A stretch of DNA of 64,000 nt from Symbiodinium natans (GCA_905221605.1 CAJNDS010000601.1:1-64000), one strand, 5' to 3'. Shown: positions 50,372 through 59,886, counted from the stretch's first letter. Notes: generated by a model from the sequence alone, not told the origin. Numbers and translations are program-made.

Positions 50372-50533
50372 CCCAAAAAGCTGAACCCTAAACCCTGAAC
50401 CCTGAACCCCAAACCCAAACCTTAAACCCTGAACCCTAAACCCTAAACCCTAAACCCTAAACCCTAAACCCTAAACCCTAAACCCTAAACCCTAAACCCT
50501 AAACCCTAAACCCTGAACCCAAACCCTAAAGCC
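50372..50533 (-). repeat. (CCCTAAA)n array with CCCTGAA variants
   Basis: More than 18 units. CCCTGAA variants occur at both edges. Confidence 0.95.
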
Positions 50534-50555
50534 CCTCAAAAAATCGTGCTGGGAG

Positions 50556-50613
50556 CAAAGTGAGGAGATGCAGCGCCAGGAACAGCCCTGCACTGAGACA
50601 CCCCCAGGGAACT
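50556..50613 (+). CDS. exon-like segment with element-derived donor
   Basis: It reads QSEEMQRQEQPCTETPPGN. The donor GTACTTGAAGG at 50614 is the left end of a family B element. Confidence 0.5.
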
Positions 50614-50960
50614 GTACTTGAAGGTTCATGGGTAGCTATAAGCAGGGTTCGGGGTTCAAGGTTTAGGGTTTAGCGTTTAGGGCTTCTCAGGCCGGAGCCT
50701 CTGCAGTCCCGGGTTAAAAATCGTTTAGGGCTACTTGAAGATTCATGAGTAGGCACAAGGAGGGGCACAAGTTCAGCATTCCAGAGTTGTTTGGGTTGGC
50801 TAGTTTGGGGTTTGGTTGGGCTTTGCAAGGTTTAGGCTAGAAGGTTATTTGGGGGGTTCGGGTGCAGAGTTGGTGGGTTGGGTGTGATGTGTTTGGGAAG
50901 TAATAGGGCTGAGAGCTTTGGGGCTTGGCCGGTAGCTCAGAACTCGCGATTCTTTCTCAG

Positions 50961-51024
50961 GAAGGAGCTTAAGAGGGTGGAGGCGTTCAGGGCCCCTGCC
51001 GCTGGATCCCACTCGGCATCATAG
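50961..51024 (+). CDS. terminal exon candidate
   Basis: A strong acceptor TTCTTTCTCAG precedes it. It reads KELKRVEAFRAPAAGSHSAS and then TAG at 51022. Confidence 0.55.
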
Positions 51025-51253
51025 CCCGTAGACCCCCCAGACCATCTGTCGTTGCGAGAATCGAAGCCCTGTGTCAGTGCGCCCATGGCCCGAGAGTAAG
51101 ACGACGCTGAACCCTAAACCCTAAACCCTAAACCCTAAACCCTAAACCCTAAACCATCCTGACGCCGCAAGCGGCCTGAGACTGAGCCTGAAAGCCTGGG
51201 TTCGACACGGAACAGCTCTCTTTATTGTTATTCTTACTTATTCGTACTATTAA

Positions 51254-51372
51254 TGTGTATATATATATATACACATATATACATATATACATACATATGT
51301 ACATACATATATACATATATACATATAGATGCATATATATATATATGCATATATATATATGTATATATGTAC
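51254..51372. repeat. (TA)n/(CATA)n microsatellite
   Basis: Alternating TATA, TACATA and ATGCATAT blocks. Confidence 0.95.
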
Positions 51373-51544
51373 AGGAGGCATTCTACACTGCTTGAAAACT
51401 AGGATTGTCCTCATTCACTTCAGGGTTCGACTCCCCTAATTTCCCGGATTCCTCAGGGTTTAGGGTTTAGGGCTAAGGGCTTAGGGCTTGGGGTTTAGGC
51501 AGGGTTTAGGGTTTAGGGCTTAGGCTTTAGGGGTTTGGGGCAAG

Positions 51545-51652
51545 ATGAAAGCCGAGGTCTCTGTTGGAGGAGTCCAAGTGGAACACCAACGACGCTCAGG
51601 GTACCGCTGGGCAGTCGCGTCTTCAGCAGCTGATGCCTGGCAGCACCTGAAG
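51545..51652 (+). CDS. clear 108-nt exon; donor within a family B arm
   Basis: Acceptor GGGGCAAG and donor GTTCATGG. Exactly 36 codons in phase 0: MKAEVSVGGVQVEHQRRSGY then RWAVASSAADAWQHLK. The donor lies inside CTGAAGGTTCATGGG, the family B left arm. Confidence 0.75.
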
Positions 51653-51895
51653 GTTCATGGGGGGTTGTAAGTAGGGTTTAGGGTTTATAAGGCTAAGTTT
51701 AAGGTTTGGGTTTTAAAGGTTTAGGGTTTAGGGCCTATGACTCCCTTGTCTTGTTTCTGTGCCTGTAGACTTGCCTTCCCCAAAATCGAAGGCGGATTCC
51801 CATTGTCGGCTTCAATGAGGGTTTGGGGTCTTCTGCGCACAAATCGGATAAACGCGATGCCCTTGGGCGGAATGTAAAATTCCCGAAAAACCTAT

Positions 51896-51951
51896 GTAGC
51901 CCCTAAAACCCTAAGGTCCCTCATAAGGGTCCCTCGTTTACTCCCTTGAAG
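51896..51951. mobile_element. family D terminal fragment ending in AG
   Basis: GTAGCCCCTAAAACCCTAAGG and TCATAAGGGTCCCTCGTTTAC match the right half of 10488-10655. The fragment ends CCCTTGAAG at the next exon. Confidence 0.7.
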
Positions 51952-52027
51952 TCAGGAAGACCCTTGCAAAGTACTTCCTGGCCCAGCTCCAGCTTCTGGA
52001 GGACATGGTCAAGGAGGGGCCTCGAGG
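51952..52027 (+). CDS. clear 76-nt exon
   Basis: The acceptor CCCTTGAAG is formed by the end of a family D fragment and the donor GTTTAGGG by telomeric sequence. It reads RKTLAKYFLAQLQLLEDMVK then EGPR. Confidence 0.8.
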
Positions 52028-52040
52028 GTTTAGGGTATAT

Positions 52041-52180
52041 AGGGTAATATAGGGTAATATAGGGTAATATAGGGTAATATAGGGTAATATAGGGTAATAT
52101 AGGGTAATATAGGGTAATATAGGGTAATATAGGGTAATATAGGGTAATATAGGGTAATATAGGGTAATATAGGGTAATAT
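52041..52180 (+). repeat. (AGGGTAATAT)14 satellite
   Basis: Fourteen perfect decamers, preceded by GTTTAGGGTATAT and followed by AGGGTATAGGGTT. It looks like an offshoot of the telomeric heptamer. The minus-strand frames (repeating YPILPYITLY) are artefacts. Confidence 0.98.
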
Positions 52181-52708
52181 AGGGTATAGGGTTAAGCAAA
52201 ACAGGGTGCAGGGATGTTGGGCCCTGAGCCTCAAAACCCGGAGGGAGTAAGAGGTTGGGGTGTTTCGAGGGGGGGGGGGGTTGGGGTGTTTGGGGTTTAG
52301 TTTAGTTTTGGTCTTGTTTGAGTTTGGGGCTGAAGGGTTCTTCGTTGGGGTCAAGTAGGGCAATCTAAACATGCCCAGACTCAGTGTGCGTCACCTCACG
52401 CACATTGCCCAGAGAGCTGTAGGCTTTGGCTTGCTTGCGATGGATAGGATCGTCGAAGCGCGAATGGTTTGGAGACTGTGCATGTAGGCAATACGACTAG
52501 CCTGTTGCATTTTACCACCTTGATCAACCCCCTCATGTGTGTGTATGTCTGCATAAAAGTGTGTATATATATATATATATATTTATATTTGTATATCTCT
52601 GTGTGTGTCTGTATGCATGCGTGTATATGTTTATACATATAGATGCCGCTCTCTCTCTCTCTCTCTCCCCTCCTTTGTGTCTCGGCGCTCAGTATCTCTT
52701 CCCCGTAG

Positions 52709-52821
52709 GTCTTGTAGATGCAGTGGAGCATTGCCGGGACGTTTGCCCTGAGGAGCGCCAGATGCATTGCATCATGAGTTTGCAAGAGGAGTGTCCCGGC
52801 GCAGCCTTAAGACGGGCTTGA
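52709..52821 (+). CDS. clear terminal exon, Cys-rich
   Basis: Acceptor CTTCCCCGTAG. It reads LVDAVEHCRDVCPEERQMHC then IMSLQEECPGAALRRA and TGA at 52819. Four cysteines spaced C-x3-C-x7-C-x9-C suggest a disulphide or metal site. Family not recognised. Confidence 0.8.
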
Positions 52822-52828
52822 GGATGCG

Positions 52829-52912
52829 TACTTGAAGGTTCCTGGGTCGTTATAAGTAGGGCCCTAAGTAAGGGTATAGCCAGTTAAAAGTATAGTTATC
52901 CTAGTTTTAGTC
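52829..52912. mobile_element. partial family B element
   Basis: GTACTTGAAGGTTCCTGGG plus internal subrepeats. Right arm missing. Confidence 0.7.
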
Positions 52913-53107
52913 GAGATTTCAGTCTTGGGGCAGTTGATTTTTCTTCAGTGGGAGGTGAACCCGAAGAGACAGAATGGCCTTATGTTCATTGATCATGCGC
53001 GGCAGGTGCCGCTTGCAGCACATGGCGGAGATTCGGACTTTGCATACATGAGGGCTGGGGAGCTTCGAAAAGGCTGCAATGTCATCCCTCTTTCACATCC
53101 CAAACCC

Positions 53108-53221
53108 TGCTTGAAGGTTCATGGGTGCTTGTATGTAGGGTTACGGGTACGCTATCTCAAAGTCGCACCATTTTAGGGTACTTGTAGCCCTACTTGTCAT
53201 TTACCACGAAGGCTTCTAGTA
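53108..53221. mobile_element. palindromic element family B
   Basis: GCTTGAAGGTTCATGGGTGC and a decayed right arm ACCACGAAGGCTTCTAGTA. Confidence 0.7.
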
Positions 53222-53279
53222 AAGGCTCCAAGCCAAACCCGGGCAGGGAACCCTGAATGCGACTTCTGGCCAACACTTG

Positions 53280-53289
53280 TTGGCTCAAG
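53280..53289 (+). promoter_or_regulatory. possible relict of spliced-leader 3' end
   Basis: TTGGCTCAAG equals the last 10 nt of the dinoflagellate spliced leader and lies 144 bp upstream of the 53434 gene. The rest of the leader does not match, so chance is likely. Confidence 0.2.
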
Positions 53290-53433
53290 CCTTGGTTTGC
53301 AGCATTTGTGCAGGAAGGATCCCACTGGCCCAGGAGTTCTGAGAAGGCAGATCCGATGCAGATGATTGAGTCACACTAGGGTTTAGGGTTTAGGGTTCAG
53401 GGTATTTGGGAGCCCAGACAGCATTCGGGAGCA

Positions 53434-55428
53434 ATGGCCTGGAGGGTGCCGCATGTGCTTTTCCTGGGGATTGCCCTGTGCGCCGGCAAGGAGGATGTCG
53501 CGGTGCCGCACTTCAAATGGGGACAGACAAAGGAGAAAGTGTTCGTCACTGTCGCCGTACGAAATCTGAACCAGAGTTCCATCAATGTTCATTTTACAGC
53601 AGATCACCTTGTCTTCGAGTGCTCAGACAGCAATGGCAAGGTCTACGCATTGGACCTGGAGCTCGACCAGGATATAGCTCCAAGCCTGTGCCGATGGGAG
53701 CAGCTCTCCAGAAAGGAGCGCTGGGGCGAGTCTGTGTTGATGACTCTCACGAAGATTTTTCCCGCCGCTTGGCCGGCCCTGGTCCAGGACCCCAAAATCT
53801 ACCGGCAGGTCATGGATCGTGACTGGTCCAGGGATGATGACAAGCTTGAGACAGCAGAGGACAGCTTCTTCGACGAGCATGCCGAGTACCTTCCTCAGCT
53901 GACGACTGAGACAGATCTGGAGCGTTCCATGTGGCTTCCGGGGGTGGAAGCCGTGGCTGTTCTTGCGCGACACCACGCATGCGTGCAGTGCGGCGTTGCA
54001 GATTCAACCTTTGCGGCGGCCGCAAAGAAGTTGGCAGCTTCTAGGGCAAAGGAGGCCTCCTTCCTGGTCTTCGCCATGGATTTGAGGAGCCACTCAGCCC
54101 GGCCACTTGTGCGCAGACTAGGGCTGCGATGCCCGGAGAGTCCGCGCGACTGCCGCTATCTGGCTTTCTCTCGACATGGAGGCCTTATGCCTGCCCTTCT
54201 TCGCGGCCGGCACGAGGAGGCGGCTCTCTTGAGAAGCTTGGAGCTCCTCGCCCGGCCGCAGTTCTTCGAGGTAACTCCCGAGGAAGTTTGGGAGAAGCGA
54301 GCTCGGAATCGGAGCCTCGTCGTACTTCAGTCGACGGCCACAGCTCAAGAGAAGCAGGCTGCACACCTGCAACGAACGAAGCTGGATGTTGGCATTGCGG
54401 CTCCTTCAGCCGCCTTTGGGTTCCAGGGCCGTGCCCTGGCCTTCCGAGCTGGGGAGGACGAGGCGCGGCATTTCGAAGGGTCTCCTGAGGAGTTTCCTCT
54501 GTGGCTCCTCAACACGTCCGTGCCGTGCTTGGCGGACGTCCGCGATTTCGCAGACGACGAGCCTTACGAGGATCTTGGTTTGCCCATCGCCAAGCTGTTC
54601 TTGCAGGGAGGGGAGCTCGATGGCGTGGCGCGCGGCGTCGTGCACCAGCTTTGTGGCCGGTTCTTTGGCCGGGCGGCGTTCACCGTGCGCAATGCCTCCC
54701 TTGGCTCGTCGGACTGGCGGCAGCATGGTGTCCCGGGTCACTTCCCGGCTTTTGCCGTTGCAATGAGCACGGCATACAACACCTCCAGGTTTGCTTTCTT
54801 GGGAATTCCCAAGAATCAGACCGAGGACTTTTGGACGGGACCAGCACGCCAGCTCCTGACAGAGTTTGTCGAGGCGGTGCTGCGCGGAGAGCTGAGCCCG
54901 TCCAGGATGAGCGAAGCACCGGACCAGGATGAGCCTCAGCCGGGATCCGTTCAGAAGCTCGTCGGACGGCGTTGCCGGCAAGTGGTGGAGGAGAGCAGCA
55001 CCGAAGCACTCATCGAAGGCTTCGATGAGTGGCGCCGAGATCATGCTGACCGCAGCCGACGCCTGGATCTCCTGGCGCCTCTCCTGCTGCCACATAACAT
55101 CACTGTTTACAGACTTGACTTCGGACAGAATGAGTGTCCGCCTGATGTACTTCGAAGCATCTCTGCGGGCTACTCCGGCTATTTCTTTGTGCATGCCAAT
55201 GCCAAGCGAAGTGGACGGAAGCTTCGGCGCATGGGAAAGCTGGATCCTGACTTCGAGCAGGTGCTACACTTCATCCAAAAGCACAGCCACGCGAACTTAC
55301 GAGCTTCTGAGCTGCTGGCGTCCTTGGAATCTGCCATGGCATCTGAGCAAGCTAGCCTCCCAACTTGGGTCGTCTTCGTGTCCATCCTGGTGGGAGCTGT
55401 TCCCGTGCTTTTGTGGATTCGAGGATAA
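53434..55428 (+). CDS. ER membrane CS-domain/thioredoxin-like protein
   Basis: Intact 664-residue single-exon gene. Residues 1-17 form a signal peptide (MAWRVPHVLFLGIALCAG). Residues about 24-115 resemble a CS/p23 domain (PHFKWGQTKEKVFVTVAV; later WSRDDDK). Residues about 165-275 look thioredoxin-like with the redox motif C183-V-Q-C186. A second fold of that type lies at about 544-621 (NITVYRLDFGQNECPP; GYFFVHANAK) without CxxC. A hydrophobic anchor spans about 644-661 and leaves a four-residue tail. Sequons occur at N46, N292, N360, N420, N449, N461 and N555, consistent with an ER-lumenal body. A role in protein folding or disulphide exchange is inferred, not shown. The start is the first ATG after TTTAGGG repeats. 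Candidate trans-splice acceptor: GAGCCCAG 20 nt upstream. Confidence 0.85.
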   Translation: MAWRVPHVLFLGIALCAGKEDVAVPHFKWGQTKEKVFVTVAVRNLNQSSINVHFTADHLVFECSDSNGKVYALDLELDQDIAPSLCRWEQLSRKERWGESVLMTLTKIFPAAWPALVQDPKIYRQVMDRDWSRDDDKLETAEDSFFDEHAEYLPQLTTETDLERSMWLPGVEAVAVLARHHACVQCGVADSTFAAAAKKLAASRAKEASFLVFAMDLRSHSARPLVRRLGLRCPESPRDCRYLAFSRHGGLMPALLRGRHEEAALLRSLELLARPQFFEVTPEEVWEKRARNRSLVVLQSTATAQEKQAAHLQRTKLDVGIAAPSAAFGFQGRALAFRAGEDEARHFEGSPEEFPLWLLNTSVPCLADVRDFADDEPYEDLGLPIAKLFLQGGELDGVARGVVHQLCGRFFGRAAFTVRNASLGSSDWRQHGVPGHFPAFAVAMSTAYNTSRFAFLGIPKNQTEDFWTGPARQLLTEFVEAVLRGELSPSRMSEAPDQDEPQPGSVQKLVGRRCRQVVEESSTEALIEGFDEWRRDHADRSRRLDLLAPLLLPHNITVYRLDFGQNECPPDVLRSISAGYSGYFFVHANAKRSGRKLRRMGKLDPDFEQVLHFIQKHSHANLRASELLASLESAMASEQASLPTWVVFVSILVGAVPVLLWIRG

Positions 55429-55435
55429 TCAAAGT

Positions 55436-55535
55436 CGGAATAATTACTACCAGTGTTCCCTTATGGTCCCTTTACAACCATACAAGAATATTATTGCTAG
55501 AATACCCGCCCCAATCCCCTATTCTAATTGCTGAG
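55436..55535 (+). mobile_element. element family I, copy 2
   Basis: It begins 8 bp after the stop codon of the preceding gene. It shares GGTCCCTTTACAA and CCCCTATTCTAATTGCTGAGG with 33846-33935. Confidence 0.65.
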
Positions 55536-55549
55536 GCCCCTTATCGTAG

Positions 55550-55660
55550 GCCTTTTCCATCATCAGAACGTGCGCGTCCTCGACATCCGCCTTGTGCTAC
55601 AGCGGGCGAAGATCGCCTGCGAGCTGCTAAAGCAGACAAGTCGCGGGACAAGCTCTAAAA
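55550..55660 (+). CDS. exon-like segment
   Basis: Acceptor TTATCGTAG. It reads LFHHQNVRVLDIRLVLQRAK then IACELLKQTSRG with good G/C3. It is separate from the upstream gene, whose stop is intact. Donor uncertain. Confidence 0.6.
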
Positions 55661-55685
55661 GCTCGCCCCCGGAATCAACTTCCTA

Positions 55686-55686
55686 C

Positions 55687-55740
<54 letters not shown>

Positions 55741-55772
55741 TCATGCATACATATATATATATATATATATGT
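55686..55772. repeat. (TA)n/(CA)n microsatellite
   Basis: TA and CACA blocks. Confidence 0.95.
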
Positions 55773-55947
55773 GTAAAGAAAACTGTTTATATATAGTTAT
55801 GTGTAATGTATCCCCATGCGATCCCCATGCAGGTACTCCTACAACCTTTGTTTGTGCGGCGCCTCCGACCCCCGTCTGCCAACGACCTTCCGCGCGCCTT
55901 GCATGCAGCAGCTTAGTGTCCCAAAGGCTCCATGCACCCATAAAGTG

Positions 55948-56024
55948 CTATTCGCTTAAGAACCCAAAAAAGAAAAGACAACATCCCTGTATCACTCTTC
56001 TAAGGAGGAATAGTTTTTCATTTT

Positions 56025-56055
<31 letters not shown>

Positions 56056-56075
56056 GGGCGGTTCCTAAGCTGTAA
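55948..56075. mobile_element. family C element with T/G homopolymers
   Basis: CTATTCGCTTAAGAACCC on the left and GCGGTTCCTAAGC on the right. The right arm is preceded by T(14) and G(about 24). Confidence 0.75.
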
Positions 56076-56738
56076 ACTTGGGCCTTGAAGGGGGTTCCTT
56101 TTCTAGTAGCTGTAGGGCCTACATGTATACTGCATAGGTACATGGACCCTGAGGGTGTTGAGGGAGTCTGTAAAACGCTGTCCGATTGGTGGAGTTCGAA
56201 AGCCAGCAGTAGGGAGGCGTTGCGGGCTTTAAGTGTACAGCATGTAGTTTAGGGTTCAGGGTTTAGGGTTCAGGGTTTAGGATTTAGAGTTTAGGGTTTA
56301 GGGTTTAGCGCCGGGCTTGCAGGGCTCGTGATTGTAGAGGCTGTTGTGGACTCTTAACTGCTGGGCTTTTAAGGGGCATTGGGCTAGCTGCGCTCGGGCT
56401 ATCAGGGCTTGGGATTCAGCCACTTCCTTGTTTTCTTGAAGGGGCCCGTGCCCGGCTCAGGTGCTGTTAGCCAACATGCTGTCGTAAAGAACTGCTTGGA
56501 TTTGTTCCTGCTCCACTACACACTCGAGGCAGTCGCTCCAGCTAGCATCTCGCAGAAATATGGCCGCAGAGTCCCACTAAGACAGAAACCAACCATCTTG
56601 AAGGCTTCTATAGCCTTGCCTGCCTGGCAGCAACCCCCAAACCCTATAAACTCTAAACCCCCTAAGCCAATGTGTGCTGAGTCATGATGCCGAAATCCCT
56701 GTGCCTCAAGCCCACCTGCACAGTTGCTGCAGAGGTAG

Positions 56739-56816
56739 CACGTCGAACATGTCGAACCTGAGGCGGCTTTCTACAACCTGCTGATCAGCATGTGGCTGGA
56801 CAGGCGCTTTGCTTGA
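56739..56816 (+). CDS. clear terminal exon
   Basis: Acceptor GCAGAGGTAG. It reads HVEHVEPEAAFYNLLISMWL then DRRFA and TGA at 56814. TTTAGGG begins a few bases later. Confidence 0.8.
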   Translation, partial: HVEHVEPEAAFYNLLISMWLDRRFA

Positions 56817-57017
56817 GACAAGGTTTAGGGTTTAGGGATGAGGGTTTTTAGGTTTTAGGAGTTTGGTGTTTCGGGTTTGGGGACCCTGCCTGTAAAAACT
56901 TCCGTCGGGCTGGAACACAGGACATGCCGCCTCTCTACAGTTCTCCACTTCCGGCATTCGAGATAGGCGTCATGTACAAAACATGAGCAGCGAATGCAGA
57001 GTCTGGCAAGAATTCTC

Positions 57018-57136
57018 TACTTGGAGGTTCGCGAGTAGTTATATAACTGGGGTTATAAGTAGGGTAGCTATGCTTCTAGCCAAATTTAGGGTACTTATAG
57101 AACCCTACTTATAACTGCCCATGAACCTCCAAGCAG
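57018..57136. mobile_element. palindromic element family B, well preserved
   Basis: CTACTTGGAGGTTCGCGAGTA and GCCCATGAACCTCCAAGCAG, with both TTATAAGTAGGGTAGC and its counterpart. Confidence 0.85.
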
Positions 57137-57418
57137 ATTTTCTGTCAGTCACCCGGCTGCTCCTCGTCCTCCTCCCATGCGCACGGTCGCCGGGCAGTGC
57201 CTGCAGGTCATATGCCTAGGAATGTGTATTTAGGGCTTAGGGTTTAGGGTTTAGGGATTTCCGGATTTCCGGGTGAAGTGGTTTGCAAGGGTTGTAAGCC
57301 CTTGCCTTAAACCCCAGCAAACCCTATGAACCATAAACCCTCTAAGCACTGTAATCCCTTTAAACCTTTAAACCCTTGGCTGTGGACGTTTGTCCATGCT
57401 TTTGCGAGATCATTTGTT

Positions 57419-57448
<30 letters not shown>
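57419..57448. repeat. poly(C) tract
   Basis: About 28 Cs. Poly-Pro frames here are artefacts. Confidence 0.95.
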
Positions 57449-57449
<1 letters not shown>

Positions 57450-57548
57450 ACCAAGGACCAAAAAAAACGCCTGCAGACACTGGCCCTTCATGCCCCTTAC
57501 GTTTTTTTTAGAATTTGCCCTGCGCTGCAGCATCAGCCCTGCACCAAG

Positions 57549-57674
57549 GTACCCCCATGCGTTCATTGCTGTTCCGGCCCTCATGCGCAGCTTCGATGCG
57601 TCGCTGCAGTTGAAGGCGTGGCCTCCTTTGCCTCCTCTTTGCTTGGCTTTTGCGTGGCTTCAAAAAGGGGGTAG
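57549..57674 (+). CDS. terminal exon candidate, Cys-rich
   Basis: After CACCAAG it reads VPPCVHCCSGPHAQLRCVAA then VEGVASFASSLLGFCVASKR, G and TAG. Hydrophobic C-terminus. One of two open frames. Confidence 0.5.
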   Translation, partial: VPPCVHCCSGPHAQLRCVAAVEGVASFASSLLGFCVASKRG

Positions 57675-58718
57675 CCGCGCCGTTATCAGGTGACTACCCC
57701 TACCGTGTACTTTAAGAAAATGCTAAGACCGCCCGTGGGCATCATAGCCCTAGACGACCTATCTGCCCTAGGAAATAAACGCCCTATATGCCCTAAACCC
57801 ACGCTTAAGTCGAGGAGTTATAGCGCGAGGATCTGTGAGGGCCGGGCCTCGGCAGGACACGCTGCCGGTTTTCGACCTCGGAGAGCTCATCAGCAACTCG
57901 CCGAAAGCAGATTCGGGTTTAGGGTTTGGGGTTTTGGGTTTCAGGTTTAGTTTAGGGTTTCGGGTTTAGTGGGGTCTAGGGTTTAGGGTACCTCAGATGG
58001 GTTCAGGGTTTCGGCTTTGTGGAGCTAATGCTCTGAGTCTGAGCTCAACAAACTGTCCGGTGGCGCGAAATCAGGCCTAAAGCCCTAACACCCTAGAAAC
58101 CTGACAGCGGGTTTAAAAAAAAAGAACGAAAGCCCGACAAAAAAACCCAGAACCCGAGCAGCTCATGAAACTCTGAGCCCCGAAAAACCCCTGGAGCGGA
58201 GGCATGAGCTCCACGGCACCACCAGACTCTTGGTCGGCTCTTCGGCGGCTTAGGGCAGGTGTACAGAGCCTTAGGGTTTAGGGTTTCGGGTGTAGGGTTT
58301 AGGGTTTAGGGTTTAGGGCTGGAAGTCTTTAAGGGTTTTTGATGGTTTTCAGCTTCTCCTATGACTGATGGGGATGTCAACCCTGCAGGGCATCTACATG
58401 TCGTGGGTGGGCCTAATGAAGTTTGCACGAACTGTGCTTTGGGGATCCCCAGTCCTTCTTGGGAGCTTACTTCCGACCAGGAGGTGCCTAAGGGAAGGTG
58501 GCCGGGGCTGTTGGGTTGGCCAAAGCCGATCTTCAGACAGAGTATAGGCCAGTTTTTTGGAGGCCAAAGGGCTGAACCCTTAACCCAATGCCCTCCACCT
58601 TGAACAGGGGTAGGTTTGAACAAGAATTTTTTAATTCTGATTTCCCTGATTCCCCTATATGATCCTCATAAATCCATAACCATTTGTTTTGATTATAGGG
58701 CCCCCAAGCCTCCCCCAG

Positions 58719-58823
58719 TGAAGACGCAAGGCTGAGCACGCAGCCAAGCTGCCGGAAGAGACGCCTAGCCGCATTTGGAGACGTTCAGGATCCATCCTTG
58801 GAGACCAAAAGAACCTCAAAAGG
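58719..58823 (+). CDS. exon-like segment, end duplicated
   Basis: Acceptor TCCCCCAG and donor GTTTAGGG. It reads EDARLSTQPSCRKRRLAAFG then DVQDPSLETKRTSKG. Its last 17 nt (58805-58821) recur after the following TTTAGGG array. Confidence 0.65.
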
Positions 58824-58848
58824 GTTTAGGGTTTAGAGTTTAGGGTTT
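58822..58848 (+). repeat. TTTAGGG array bracketed by a 17-bp direct repeat
   Basis: About four heptamers between two perfect copies of CCAAAAGAACCTCAAAA (58805-58821, 58849-58865). Confidence 0.9.
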
Positions 58849-59786
58849 CCAAAAGAACCTCAAAATGGGTTTAGGGTTTAGGGTTCATGGCCAGCTGATG
58901 CTCAGAGGCTCAGAGCCTGGGTTCCAAGTGCTAAGAACTAGGGAAAAATGGTCCGATTCGTCTTCAGTGTCCAGGTCCTGTGTGATAGGAAGTCAGGCAC
59001 GCGTGGGTTTCCGAATCGTTGTGAGCTCCGAACTCTCTCAAGGGAGTCTGAAGTTTACTTATAAACCCTGCGGAGTCCGGTTGCCAAAGGGTTCGGCTGC
59101 AAGTATAGCTACCCTTCCTATGACCCTACTTGTAACTTTCCATGAACCTTCCAGCACGAGGACAAGAGTCTGGGGTCAGAGGGATCCCTTTGGATCCTCA
59201 GTGCCTGCTGATAACAAACAAGGGATCCCTAGGCGCCGGGATGGGGTTTAGGGGAGGGTGGGTTTAGGGTTTAGGGGCTAGGGTTGAAATTAGGGCTTAG
59301 GCTTTAGAATCCCCAGGATTACCTTGCTGTCAAACGTATGCTTGCAAGTTGGTTCAAACTGTTGCTTGGTTTTGAGGCTTTTGATTTCGTTGCGAGACGT
59401 GCTACGTAGTGATCAAGGAGGAGCATGTAGATTTTGCAGCCCTCCGAAACTCTACTCAGGTTCAGGGGTCGTGGAAAGTATACAGGGTTTCTCCTAATGG
59501 TCGTAAGAACATCTTCGTAGTTCAAGAAGTCCGATGCCTTAGCTTTAAGAGGGCATGGGGCTCTTCGGGTTTTTGAAAAGCCGTGGTGTTGCAAAACCAC
59601 CCGCCCCTTTTTGCATCCCAAGGATCCGGCTCTTCTATTCGCTCGGAACTGCACATAAGATGGAATGCGCGCTGAGAGCTGCCCCTTGGCAGCAGCCAGG
59701 CCACGGAAGCAGGGGTTTGGGTCCTTCTGGTTGCCCCCTATAATCCCTAAAGCTTATATGCCCTCATAAACCCTCAACCTAAACAC

Positions 59787-59886
59787 TCCAAGTTATAAGT
59801 AAGGTTATAAGTAGGGTATCTAGACTTTTAACCTCACTTAGGGTACTTGTACCCCTACTTATAACTACCCATGAACCTCCAAGTAA
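59787..59886. mobile_element. family B element
   Basis: Left TATAAGTAAGGTTATAAGTA; right TAACTACCCATGAACCTCCAAG. The left terminus is lost. Confidence 0.8.

Noticed and set aside
51420-51440. tRNA B-box-like GGGTTCGACTCCCC
   Set aside because: No A box, acceptor stem or anticodon arm can be fitted upstream.
51921-52372. Minus-strand 92- and 144-codon frames with YPILPYITLY repeats
   Set aside because: Translations of the (AGGGTAATAT)14 satellite.
54406-55194. 262-codon minus-strand frame
   Set aside because: Shadow of the 664-residue + strand gene, which has the signal peptide, domains and sequons.
57326-57511. Frame with an internal poly-Pro run
   Set aside because: It spans a 28-nt poly-C tract and has no coding-like composition on either side.
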